Positions 1-6,158 of a stretch of DNA of 8,986 nt are shown here, one piece after another; position 1 is the first letter of the stretch, and each line of letters starts with the position of its first letter. The DNA is from an uncultured Pseudomonadota bacterium. GTDB lineage: Bacteria; Pseudomonadota; Alphaproteobacteria; Rs-D84. The stretch spans positions 1 to 8,986 of the forward strand of contig CAMVAB010000033.1 in assembly GCA_947165335.1 (NCBI GenBank), given 5' to 3'. A program made the position numbers and the translations under genes. The notes under the pieces were generated by a model. The model searched no databases. It had not been told where the DNA came from and was given only the letters and a program-made list of their open reading frames with translations.

Positions 1-99
1 AGGATAAAAACCGATGCGTATGTAATATTGTGATTTTTATAAACAAACCGTGCATAGAAATATGCGTGCGTTAATTACAATATAACAAAGGTTTTTATC
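1..99 (+). promoter_or_regulatory. Structured 5' leader of the ABC-F gene, probable translation attenuator
   Basis: Three nested inverted repeats fill this leader. The outer stem pairs 3-12 with 90-99 (10 perfect base pairs) and buries the GG of the AAAGG ribosome binding site (87-91), ending right at the ATG at 100. The middle stem pairs 25-35 with 73-83 (11 pairs, one G-U). The inner hairpin pairs 49-56 with 61-68 (two G-U pairs) around a GAAA tetraloop. A three-codon open frame at 14-25 sits between the outer and middle 5' arms. Resistance ABC-F and erm genes are commonly controlled by leader-peptide attenuation, and this layout fits that logic. The structures were found by eye, without a folding energy, and the promoter lies outside the window. 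Confidence 0.5.
14..25 (+). CDS. Possible leader peptide, Met-Arg-Met (uORF)
   Basis: ATG-CGT-ATG-TAA, with AGGA at 1-4 placed 9 bases upstream as a possible ribosome binding site. It lies immediately 3' of the 5' arm of the outer leader stem and its stop touches the middle stem. A ribosome paused here would cover the 3-12 arm and free the ABC-F ribosome binding site. Short Met-Arg peptides are known stalling leaders for some macrolide-resistance genes, but a three-codon frame can easily occur by chance. A second short frame, also starting Met-Arg (MRALITI, 62-85), begins inside the inner hairpin and lacks a good ribosome binding site. Confidence 0.3.
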   Translation: MRM

Positions 100-1485
100 A
101 TGTCTAGCATCTCTTTAACAAATGTATCTTTTTCTTATGATTCATACAACACTATATTTGATGGTGTATCTGTAGTATTTAACGATTTTGACAAAGTTGC
201 AATCGTTGGTGACAATGGTTCTGGCAAAACAACATTGTTGAAATTGTTGGCAGGTGATTTATTGCCAGATTCTGGCAATGTCGGCAAAAATGCCAGTGTT
301 TATATGTTAAATCAAATAAATGTATCAGATTCTAAAAGTGGGGGCGAACAACAAATGTTTGCACTTATGCGTGCTTTTGAAAGCGGTGCAGATGTTTTGT
401 TACTGGATGAGCCAACAAATAATCTGGATTCAGATGCCAAACAAAAATTCTTTAATCAATTAAACAGTTATCCAAATGGTGCGGTTATTGTTTCGCATGA
501 CAGGGAACTTTTGCAACAGATGGATAAAATTATTGATTTACAAAATGGCAAATTAAAAGTGTATGGTGGAAATTACGATTTTTATTTGGAACAAAAGAAA
601 ATAGAGTCAAATAACCTTTATTCCAGGTATGCCGATACACAAAAATCTATTGCCAGGTTGAATAATACAATAAATATTGCACAAAACACTCGACAACATC
701 ATGAAGCAAAACAAGCAAAAGACATTTCTAATTCCAGGCGTAGCAGATTAGAAGCAAATGCTTTGAAAGGTAAAAGCAAAGAGACCGAAGCAAAAAAACG
801 TAACATCATTCAGAAAAAACTAAATCAACAAATTGAATTGCAACAATCGTTATCTGAACAAATGATAGACGATAAAATCAAAATACCCGTGCCGAACAAA
901 CCTTTTTATAGCAAAGAATTGATTCAAATATCTGGATTGAAGTTTGGTTATGGTACGGAAATGATTTTTGATAATTTTGATTTTTCCATGTATGGCGGGC
1001 AAAGAATTCGTATTATCGGTAAAAACGGTTCTGGAAAATCAACACTGTTGAAATTGATTTGTGGTGATTTAAAACCAAAATCAGGAACAATAAAAACTTT
1101 TGGTAAAATTGCGTATCTGAATCAGGATTTATCAGTTCTGGACAAAAATAAAAACATAGTTGAAAACATTATGGATATTGCTGGTGTTTTGAAACATGAC
1201 GCACATGTAATCGCGGCAAATTTTGGATTTCGTGGTGATGCGTCAAATAAGCAGGTTGGTGTTTTATCTGGTGGGGAATTGTTAAAAGCAACATTAGCAG
1301 CGGTTCTTGGTGGCACAGAACAACCAGATTTATTGATTTTGGATGAACCAACTAATAATCTTGAAATCAAAAGTATTGCGATATTGGAAGATGCTTTGAA
1401 TCAATATCGTGGTGCAATATTACTGGTATCACACGATGAAATGTTTGTAAAAAATATAAAAACAGATATAGAGGTAAAATTATAG
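100..1485 (+). CDS. ABC-F family ATPase, Msr/Vga-like (ribosome protection type)
   Basis: This is a soluble protein of 461 residues with two ABC ATPase domains and no membrane segments. Domain 1 has Walker A GDNGSGKTT (37-45), Q-loop Gln72, signature SGGEQ (80-84), Walker B LLLDEP (100-105) and switch His133. A charged, helical linker spans about 165-270. Domain 2 has Walker A GKNGSGKST (307-315), Gln342, LSGGE (389-393), LILDEP (412-417) and His445. ABC-F proteins bind the ribosomal E site; resistance members dislodge macrolides, lincosamides, streptogramins or pleuromutilins. In domain 1 only 8 residues separate the Q-loop from the signature, against about 47 in domain 2. As I recall, this contraction is typical of Msr/Vga/Lsa resistance proteins rather than housekeeping EttA or Uup. 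The start is supported by AAAGG at 87-91, 8 bases upstream. There is no C-terminal extension. The family is certain; the resistance role is inferred. Confidence 0.93.
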   Translation: MSSISLTNVSFSYDSYNTIFDGVSVVFNDFDKVAIVGDNGSGKTTLLKLLAGDLLPDSGNVGKNASVYMLNQINVSDSKSGGEQQMFALMRAFESGADVLLLDEPTNNLDSDAKQKFFNQLNSYPNGAVIVSHDRELLQQMDKIIDLQNGKLKVYGGNYDFYLEQKKIESNNLYSRYADTQKSIARLNNTINIAQNTRQHHEAKQAKDISNSRRSRLEANALKGKSKETEAKKRNIIQKKLNQQIELQQSLSEQMIDDKIKIPVPNKPFYSKELIQISGLKFGYGTEMIFDNFDFSMYGGQRIRIIGKNGSGKSTLLKLICGDLKPKSGTIKTFGKIAYLNQDLSVLDKNKNIVENIMDIAGVLKHDAHVIAANFGFRGDASNKQVGVLSGGELLKATLAAVLGGTEQPDLLILDEPTNNLEIKSIAILEDALNQYRGAILLVSHDEMFVKNIKTDIEVKL

Positions 1486-1661
1486 AAACCTATAAGAAAA
1501 TAATGGCGAAAAAGTAGGCTAAAAACTGGCGCGGGCGGATGGGCGTGTGATTTGGATTTTTTATTTCTTGGTTGAAAAAAGGCAAAAGCTTGATTATCAT
1601 AAAACACATATGCAGCGAGATAAAAACAGTATTTCAGTGAAAAAACAAAATGAAATAAATC
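1486..1661. other. Intergenic spacer with one G-rich patch
   Basis: No supported gene lies in these 176 bases. The + strand frames carry several stops, and no clear Rho-independent terminator follows the ABC-F stop. A patch at about 1527-1547 is strikingly G-rich for this AT-rich window, with G runs at 1528-1529, 1533-1535, 1537-1538 and 1541-1543. A 25-codon frame at 1610-1687 (starting MQRDKN) has no ribosome binding site and overlaps the next gene, so it is not called. Confidence 0.4.
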
Positions 1662-1934
1662 ATGCCGAAAGTGAAGAAAATTTTTAGTGAATATGGTTTG
1701 GATTTTGACAATAACAAATATGGTTTTGGTCATAGTATTGAGTATGAGTACACAGACGGAAGTGAGACGCGAACTCATGAATCTATGAAATTTAAAAAGA
1801 TATATGCGAGATATTTTCGTGTTTGGATAGGTAAAATTGTTTTTATAATAGATTCTGATAAACCACATTTTGCCGTTCACAAAAAGAAACGTTGGAATTT
1901 TAAAATTGTTTATGGGAAAAGCGGGATTGTGTAG
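1662..1934 (+). CDS. Small protein of unknown function (90 aa)
   Basis: I do not recognise this protein. It is 90 residues long, basic, and rich in aromatic and beta-prone segments, with a C-terminal half alternating charged and hydrophobic stretches (RYFRVWIGKIVFIID near 50-65, HKKKRWNFKIVYGK near 73-86). It has no signal peptide, no clear transmembrane helix and no cysteine. An in-frame TAA lies just upstream, so the ATG at 1662 is the first possible start, but no ribosome binding site precedes it. A longer frame on the opposite strand (1401-1940) has a composition typical of antisense shadow and was not preferred. The amphipathic patterning suggests a real protein, possibly transcribed with the peptidase 58 bases downstream. 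Confidence 0.45.
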   Translation: MPKVKKIFSEYGLDFDNNKYGFGHSIEYEYTDGSETRTHESMKFKKIYARYFRVWIGKIVFIIDSDKPHFAVHKKKRWNFKIVYGKSGIV

Positions 1935-1992
1935 AATCATAATTATAGCAAAAAACAGTAAAATATTTCATAAAAACAAAAGGATATACAGG

Positions 1993-2703
1993 ATGAATTT
2001 AATATTATGTGGTGGCGGTTGGGCAGAAAAAACTGTGATACCCAATAAATTGTTTGAATCCTTGATTGATGCAGCACAACCGATTTTATATATTCCTCTT
2101 GCCAGGGATCGTGGCGAAGATAATTATGATAGTTGTAAAACATGGCTGACTAGTGAACTCAAAGACATTAAACATGGCGAAATTGTAATGTTACGTTCTG
2201 CATCGGAAATAGCAGATAAAAATGTGTCTGATTTTTCCGGGGTGTTTATTGGTGGCGGTAATACATACAAATTGCTAAAAGAATTAAAAGAAAGCCCGGC
2301 TTTTGAATGGTTAAAGAATTATTTACAAACAGGTGGGGTTATTTACGGCTGTAGTGCGGGCGCATGTTTGTGTGGATACGATATAGATTCTTGTTTGTAT
2401 ATGGATCCTAATGATGTTAGATTGCTTGATGTGACCGGGTTAGATGCTGCTTTGGGTTTTTCTATTGCGGCACATTATACAAATGGCGATAGGGCTGAAA
2501 CCGAATTAGCCACAAAATATTTAACAGAATATTCCAAAAAAACACCAGTGTTGGCATTGCCGGAAGAAGACAGTTTATATATAACTGACGATTTAGTAAA
2601 AGTGGTAGGTTCCAGACCATATTATATGTTTAACCAAGGTATGCGTACAGAATTTCAGCCAGAGATAGAATATACGGTTCAAGAATTTCAAAAACTGACA
2701 TGA
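1993..2703 (+). CDS. Peptidase family S51 (PepE / aspartyl dipeptidase-like)
   Basis: This cytoplasmic serine peptidase of 236 residues has the class I glutamine-amidotransferase-like fold. Family S51 includes alpha-aspartyl dipeptidase (PepE), which cleaves Asp-X dipeptides, and cyanophycinase. The nucleophile elbow is GCSAGA with Ser121, the likely catalytic His is His161 (AAHY), and an acidic partner is probably Asp132 or a neighbour. The IGGGNTY motif at 86-92 is the family's typical loop after the central strand. Length matches PepE-type enzymes at about 230 residues. The frame is open upstream to 1870, but AGGA at 1981-1984 lies 8 bases from the ATG at 1993 and the protein then begins with the expected first beta strand (NLILCGGG), so the shorter start was chosen. 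Substrate is unproven. It converges with the aph remnant, and no terminator is evident in the 25-base gap. Confidence 0.88.
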   Translation: MNLILCGGGWAEKTVIPNKLFESLIDAAQPILYIPLARDRGEDNYDSCKTWLTSELKDIKHGEIVMLRSASEIADKNVSDFSGVFIGGGNTYKLLKELKESPAFEWLKNYLQTGGVIYGCSAGACLCGYDIDSCLYMDPNDVRLLDVTGLDAALGFSIAAHYTNGDRAETELATKYLTEYSKKTPVLALPEEDSLYITDDLVKVVGSRPYYMFNQGMRTEFQPEIEYTVQEFQKLT

Positions 2704-2728
2704 TGTAATTAAATGAATTTGAGACGAT

Positions 2729-3508
2729 TTAGAATTCTACCAATTTTACATAATATTCAATGGCATCATAATCAACATTTCCCAGTTTTTCTTTGATAAA
2801 ATTGTAAAATGGTTACAAAGCAACATTTCCGTAGTTTCGTTTGATAGATTTAGCGGTTACGGCTATATCAAACCAAATATCAGAAACACCACAATCAGAA
2901 ACATCTATAAACCCAGTAAGGTTATCTTTATTGCCAAAGATGTTTGGTAAACTGGTATCCCCATGTGAAAAACATAAATGTTCATGTGGTTGGTTTTCAA
3001 CAAGGTATTTATACAAACCAAACATTCCACCGTGTTGTTCCAAAAATTCCGGTCTGATATCTTCGGGGTTGATTAAATTATTATCCAACTTATTTTTTAT
3101 TTGCTTTAATTTATTTTTTGGGCTTTCATCAAATGGACAATCTTTGATGTCAACAGACCAAAGCATTTCAAATGCCTTTTGAATAACATTTAACCCATCT
3201 TGCCAATTTTGCATATATTTCGGGGTGCAAACCATTTCGCCATTCAGTGTGCGCGTTAACAGGTAATATTTGCTGTCTTGTTCTGTGTAAGATATAATTT
3301 CGGGTACCGGCAATTTTTTATGCAACCATTGTAATTTTTCATATTCTGATTTTATGCCAGGATTATCAGAATATTTAAGGAAATAAACCCCATCAGGTTT
3401 TGTTATTTTTATAACTTTGTCCCCAGAGCACCCAATACCAATCGACTGCATATCTGCATCTTTGGTAAATTCATTTAAATATTCTGTAAGAATAAAACTA
3501 TCTTGCAT
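2729..3508 (-). pseudogene. APH(3')-like aminoglycoside phosphotransferase, interrupted by an in-frame TAA
   Basis: APH(3') enzymes inactivate kanamycin-type aminoglycosides by ATP-dependent 3'-phosphorylation. Visible motifs are the ATP-binding lysine Lys45 (YFLKY), a likely paired Glu at 55 or 57, the catalytic loop SHGDTSLPNIF with Asp184 and Asn189, and the metal-binding Asp202 in GFIDVSDCG. The frame ends at a TAA (2813-2815, read on -) after 231 residues. Past it, 27 more sense codons run to a TAA at 2729-2731 and include KEKLGNVDYDAIEYYVKLVEF-like sequence, which lines up with the C terminus I remember for APH(3')-IIIa (WEKIKYYILLDELF). Restored, the protein would be 259 residues, close to the usual 264. 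The lost tail carries C-terminal Glu and Phe residues that contact the aminoglycoside. The start has AAAGG about 8 bases upstream. It is the last gene of the minus-strand operon, 19 bases after the Nudix-ASCH gene. It could be a recent nonsense mutation, a sequence error or a shortened product. Confidence 0.8.
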
Positions 3509-3527
3509 AAAAACGCCTTTTGTTTTT

Positions 3528-4313
3528 TTATCTTATGCGTTTGATTTCTATGCCAACGACTTGTTCACGGGCTAATTCTTCGCGTGATACAAATTTAGTA
3601 ATTGTGTCCATAAGTTCGGTCATATCTTTAAACCCCGAACGTTTTATATCAATCTTTTTAAACAAAGATTCAAAATCAGGCGCAACATGCATGTTTAAAA
3701 CTTCGCAGATGATATATTGGTCTGGATTTTCCGCATCAAACAGCAAGAATTTGTTCCCGGTTTTCATCTTTTTACGTTTTTCATCGTATGCACGCAATTC
3801 AATATCTTTTGCTCCTGATTTTATCAATTCAAAATACTTATGCCGAACACTCATAGAAAAACGACATTCCAGGTTAGGTATAATATGTTTTGCAAAAAAA
3901 TCAAGCATATCGGCAACTTGAATAATTTGTTGGTCAGTTAAACTTGCAATATTTAACCAAACAACAGATATATTTTCATTTCGTTTTTCACAAAATGTTA
4001 GGTCAATGTTTTCTGTTTCGTGTGAAATAAAATAATGATGTTCTTCGGCCCATGCACCACGTTTTTCTGCGCGTTCTTGAGTTGTGTGTTGAAAAGAATA
4101 TGGCACAGGGATTTCTGTGATTAAATCTAATAAATACAGAGATTGTTTGCCCAATTCTTCAGTTAATTCACGACGTAACGCGGTTTTGAAATCTTCGCCA
4201 TCATCAAGACGTCCGCCAATCGGTCCATACCCATCTTCGCCGTAACGCAATAATGCAACCTTGCCATTGCGTATTGGCAAAATATAGGCAGAATAACTTT
4301 TATCTTTTATCAT
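3528..4313 (-). CDS. Nudix hydrolase-ASCH domain fusion protein
   Basis: This 261-residue cytoplasmic protein has two domains. The N-terminal Nudix domain (about 1-140) carries a nearly complete Nudix box: Gly34, Glu40, Arg48-Glu49, Glu52-Glu53 and Gly55, so it should hydrolyse a nucleoside diphosphate linked to some group X. The last box position is Lys56 instead of the usual hydrophobic residue. The C-terminal domain (about 148-261) looks like an ASCH domain, with the GxKxxExR signature (GAKDIELR, 167-174) followed by YDEKRKKMKTG. ASCH domains are PUA-like; YqfB, one member, is an N4-acetylcytidine amidohydrolase. The fusion suggests clean-up of a modified nucleotide, which is inference. 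AAAAGG lies 6 bases before the ATG, and the site starts within the upstream Nudix gene's stop region, only 11 bases apart. It belongs to the operon running from 6085. Confidence 0.85.
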   Translation of the reverse strand: MIKDKSYSAYILPIRNGKVALLRYGEDGYGPIGGRLDDGEDFKTALRRELTEELGKQSLYLLDLITEIPVPYSFQHTTQERAEKRGAWAEEHHYFISHETENIDLTFCEKRNENISVVWLNIASLTDQQIIQVADMLDFFAKHIIPNLECRFSMSVRHKYFELIKSGAKDIELRAYDEKRKKMKTGNKFLLFDAENPDQYIICEVLNMHVAPDFESLFKKIDIKRSGFKDMTELMDTITKFVSREELAREQVVGIEIKRIR

Positions 4314-4324
4314 ATGTAACCTTT

Positions 4325-4771
4325 TTATCTGGTTGCACTTTTATACGATTTGCATTCGGAATAAATTTGTCCCTTTGCAATATTTGCTAAGGAAATACGA
4401 GTTGTTGATACAACATTTTTCAGATTTTTTATTTCATCCGATGTAAAATATTGCATATCGGCACATTTATCGCCTTCACAGTTGCGAATTGTACCAGTAT
4501 ATTTTGACACTTCAAAAAAGAAATCAAAACTTTCAGTACGGCTAGCCAAATTACTCATCACATGAATACATTTTATATCAGATGGTGTGATATCAATATC
4601 CAATTCTTCTTTGGCTTCGCGAATGGCGGCATCTTGTGCGGTTTCGTGTTGTTCAATATGACCGGCAGGTAAAACCCACCAGCCACCATCATAGTTAAAA
4701 AATCCATCATTTCTGAAAAACAATAAAACTTTATCATCTTTTTTGATGATAAGGTTGATTAAACATTGCAC
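4325..4771 (-). CDS. Nudix hydrolase (MutT-like), start uncertain
   Basis: This is a 148-residue Nudix enzyme expected to act on nucleoside di- or triphosphate derivatives. The Nudix box runs from Gly37 through Glu43, Arg51-Glu52 and Glu55-Glu56; the normal Gly in the EExG part is Asp58, a tolerated variant. A YSE motif near the C terminus is common in this small-Nudix group. The start is odd. The first usable in-frame codon is GTG at 4771, 17 bases from the nearest ribosome binding site. A perfect AAAGGG (4789-4794) instead serves an ATG at 4781, which reads MPER in another frame and stops after 15 codons. A one-base indel between 4781 and about 4760 would join MPER to the Nudix domain, as in related proteins I recall. 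It lies 30 bases after the hsp70 stop and 11 before the Nudix-ASCH gene. Confidence 0.82.
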   Translation of the reverse strand: MQCLINLIIKKDDKVLLFFRNDGFFNYDGGWWVLPAGHIEQHETAQDAAIREAKEELDIDITPSDIKCIHVMSNLASRTESFDFFFEVSKYTGTIRNCEGDKCADMQYFTSDEIKNLKNVVSTTRISLANIAKGQIYSECKSYKSATR

Positions 4772-4801
4772 GTTCCGGCATAATAATACCCTTTGTTCAG
4801 A

Positions 4802-6085
4802 TTATCTGACTTTAGAATTTGCGCAAAAACGGCGCATTGCATCATACGCTAATCCCAAACCAACACTTGCCATTTTGTTTTCTGATGACAGTTTTGCATT
4901 TGGAAAATAAGATTGCATTACATGGCTTATATACGGTATTTCTGTTGAGCCGCCGGTTAAAATTACCAATTCAATATCTGTATTCTTGATTTTTGCGATG
5001 TTCAGGCATTCTTGAACAGATTGTTCGATCTTCTTAACATCTTGTTCAATAGCCATTTCAAATGTTCTGCGATTTGTTTTAATTGTTGGCGTATCAGACA
5101 AGAAATCCAATTTAACATCATATTCTGTTGCGCTCGACAACGCAATTTTCGCATTTTCCACATAATCCAGGTTTTGATGTCCCAAGCGATTTTCGATGAT
5201 TTCATAAAGACGTTTTGTCTTTTCTGGCTCTAAACCCCAAACAACATAACCTTTGACCATATTTAATGTTTTGTAATTATATACATCGTTAACAGAACTC
5301 CACGTGGAAAGGCTAATAAAAGGCGCGGTTGGTAAATAAATATTCTTATCGTATGCTTTATATTCGGTTCCCAAGCCAAAATGTGGCATAAATGATTTCA
5401 TAGATAATGCTTTATCAAAATCATTACCGCCAATACGGACACCAGTATTTGCCAATACATCGGATGTTCTGTCAAAATTGAATTTGCGTTTAGGTGATAA
5501 TCTGATAACAGTGAAATCAGAGGTTCCGCCCCCAATATCTAGAACAAAAGCCAATTTATCAGATTTTATATCTTGTTCGTGTGCAAATGCCGCCGCAATA
5601 GGTTCATATTGAAACGCAACTTGTTTGAATCCTGCCGCAATAGCAATTTTTTCCAATTCTTGTTCTGCACGTTTGTCACCTTCAGGATCATCATCGCGAA
5701 AATGAACAGGGCGCCCCATAACAACACATTCCACATTGTGTCCTGCGGCTTTATCGATTTGTTGTTTCAAATATTTTACAAAATACCCAACAATCGAATC
5801 AAAACGCATTGGTTTGCCATTGATAACAGTTCCTGTGCGCATCAAAGAAGTACCCAAAACGCGTTTCATACTGCGCATAAAACGTCCTGGGTTATCACCA
5901 CTGGTATATTCGTTTTGTGCATTTCGACCATAATAAACCTGATTTGATTTGTCTGGGAAAAATAAAGCGGTCGGTATTGTGTCTTTGCCATTTTCTACAT
6001 CAACCATCCGTACTGTCTTGCCATCAGAAATGGCAGCAGATGAGTTAGTTGTTCCAAAATCAATACCCGCAACATACTGTGTCAT
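4802..6085 (-). CDS. yegD: YegD-like Hsp70 family ATPase without substrate-binding domain
   Basis: This is a 427-residue cytoplasmic protein with the actin/Hsp70 ATPase fold only. Phosphate loop 1 is DFGTTNSS (9-16), phosphate loop 2 DIGGGTSDF (183-191), and the adenosine motif LTGGSTEIP (376-384). GRPVHF (124-129), FQYEPIAAAF (158-167) and NTGVRIGGNDFD (213-224) match the E. coli YegD pattern as I remember it. DnaK proteins run to about 640 residues; this one ends just after the ATPase domain, so it lacks the peptide-binding beta-sandwich and lid, as YegD (about 450 residues) does. The biological role of YegD proteins is poorly defined. AAAAGGTG lies 7 bases before the ATG. It is the first gene of the minus-strand operon, so a chaperone-like ATPase is made together with two Nudix proteins and the phosphotransferase. 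No cysteine clusters or membrane segments were seen. Confidence 0.92.
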   Translation of the reverse strand: MTQYVAGIDFGTTNSSAAISDGKTVRMVDVENGKDTIPTALFFPDKSNQVYYGRNAQNEYTSGDNPGRFMRSMKRVLGTSLMRTGTVINGKPMRFDSIVGYFVKYLKQQIDKAAGHNVECVVMGRPVHFRDDDPEGDKRAEQELEKIAIAAGFKQVAFQYEPIAAAFAHEQDIKSDKLAFVLDIGGGTSDFTVIRLSPKRKFNFDRTSDVLANTGVRIGGNDFDKALSMKSFMPHFGLGTEYKAYDKNIYLPTAPFISLSTWSSVNDVYNYKTLNMVKGYVVWGLEPEKTKRLYEIIENRLGHQNLDYVENAKIALSSATEYDVKLDFLSDTPTIKTNRRTFEMAIEQDVKKIEQSVQECLNIAKIKNTDIELVILTGGSTEIPYISHVMQSYFPNAKLSSENKMASVGLGLAYDAMRRFCANSKVR

Positions 6086-6101
6086 AATACACCTTTTTTG
6101 C

Positions 6102-6129
6102 TTGAAATTTTATAATAAATTGCTTAAAT
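6102..6129 (+). promoter_or_regulatory. Possible promoter of the nucleotide kinase gene
   Basis: On the plus strand TTGAAA (6102-6107) and TTAAAT (6124-6129) are separated by 16 bases and could act as -35 and -10 for the kinase starting at 6159. The -10 match is only four of six. The elements lie on top of the divergent hsp70 promoter, inside an inverted repeat CTTGA (6101-6105) / TCAAG (6131-6135). Confidence 0.35.
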
Positions 6130-6134
6130 GTCAA
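6107..6134 (-). promoter_or_regulatory. Sigma70-type promoter of the minus-strand hsp70 operon
   Basis: Read on the minus strand, TTGACA (6129-6134) is a perfect -35 and TAAAAT (6107-6112) a five-of-six -10, with a 16-base spacer. Transcription would start near 6100, leaving a leader of about 15 bases that holds the AAAAGGTG ribosome binding site before the ATG at 6085. It is the best promoter match noticed in the window. Confidence 0.65.
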
Positions 6135-6158
6135 GTATAAGCTAACCAAGGCAAAGAT

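Noticed and set aside
1610..1687. 25-codon + strand frame starting MQRDKN
   Set aside because: No ribosome binding site, overlaps the 90-residue gene, and short charged frames are common by chance.
1401..1940. 179-residue minus-strand open frame covering the ABC-F tail, spacer and the small + strand gene
   Set aside because: Its Phe/Tyr/Ile-rich sequence is what the antisense of AT-rich coding DNA gives, it overlaps the ABC-F C terminus, and it has no recognisable motif.
1870..1992. N-terminal extension of the S51 peptidase
   Set aside because: The extension has no family homology, overlaps the small upstream gene, and a good ribosome binding site directs the ATG at 1993.
2704..2728. Rho-independent terminator between the convergent peptidase and aph genes
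   Set aside because: No stable GC stem followed by a T run is visible.
2813..2815. Reassigned TAA codon (alternative genetic code)
   Set aside because: TAA ends other genes here (hsp70, both Nudix genes) at natural family lengths, so it is a normal stop.
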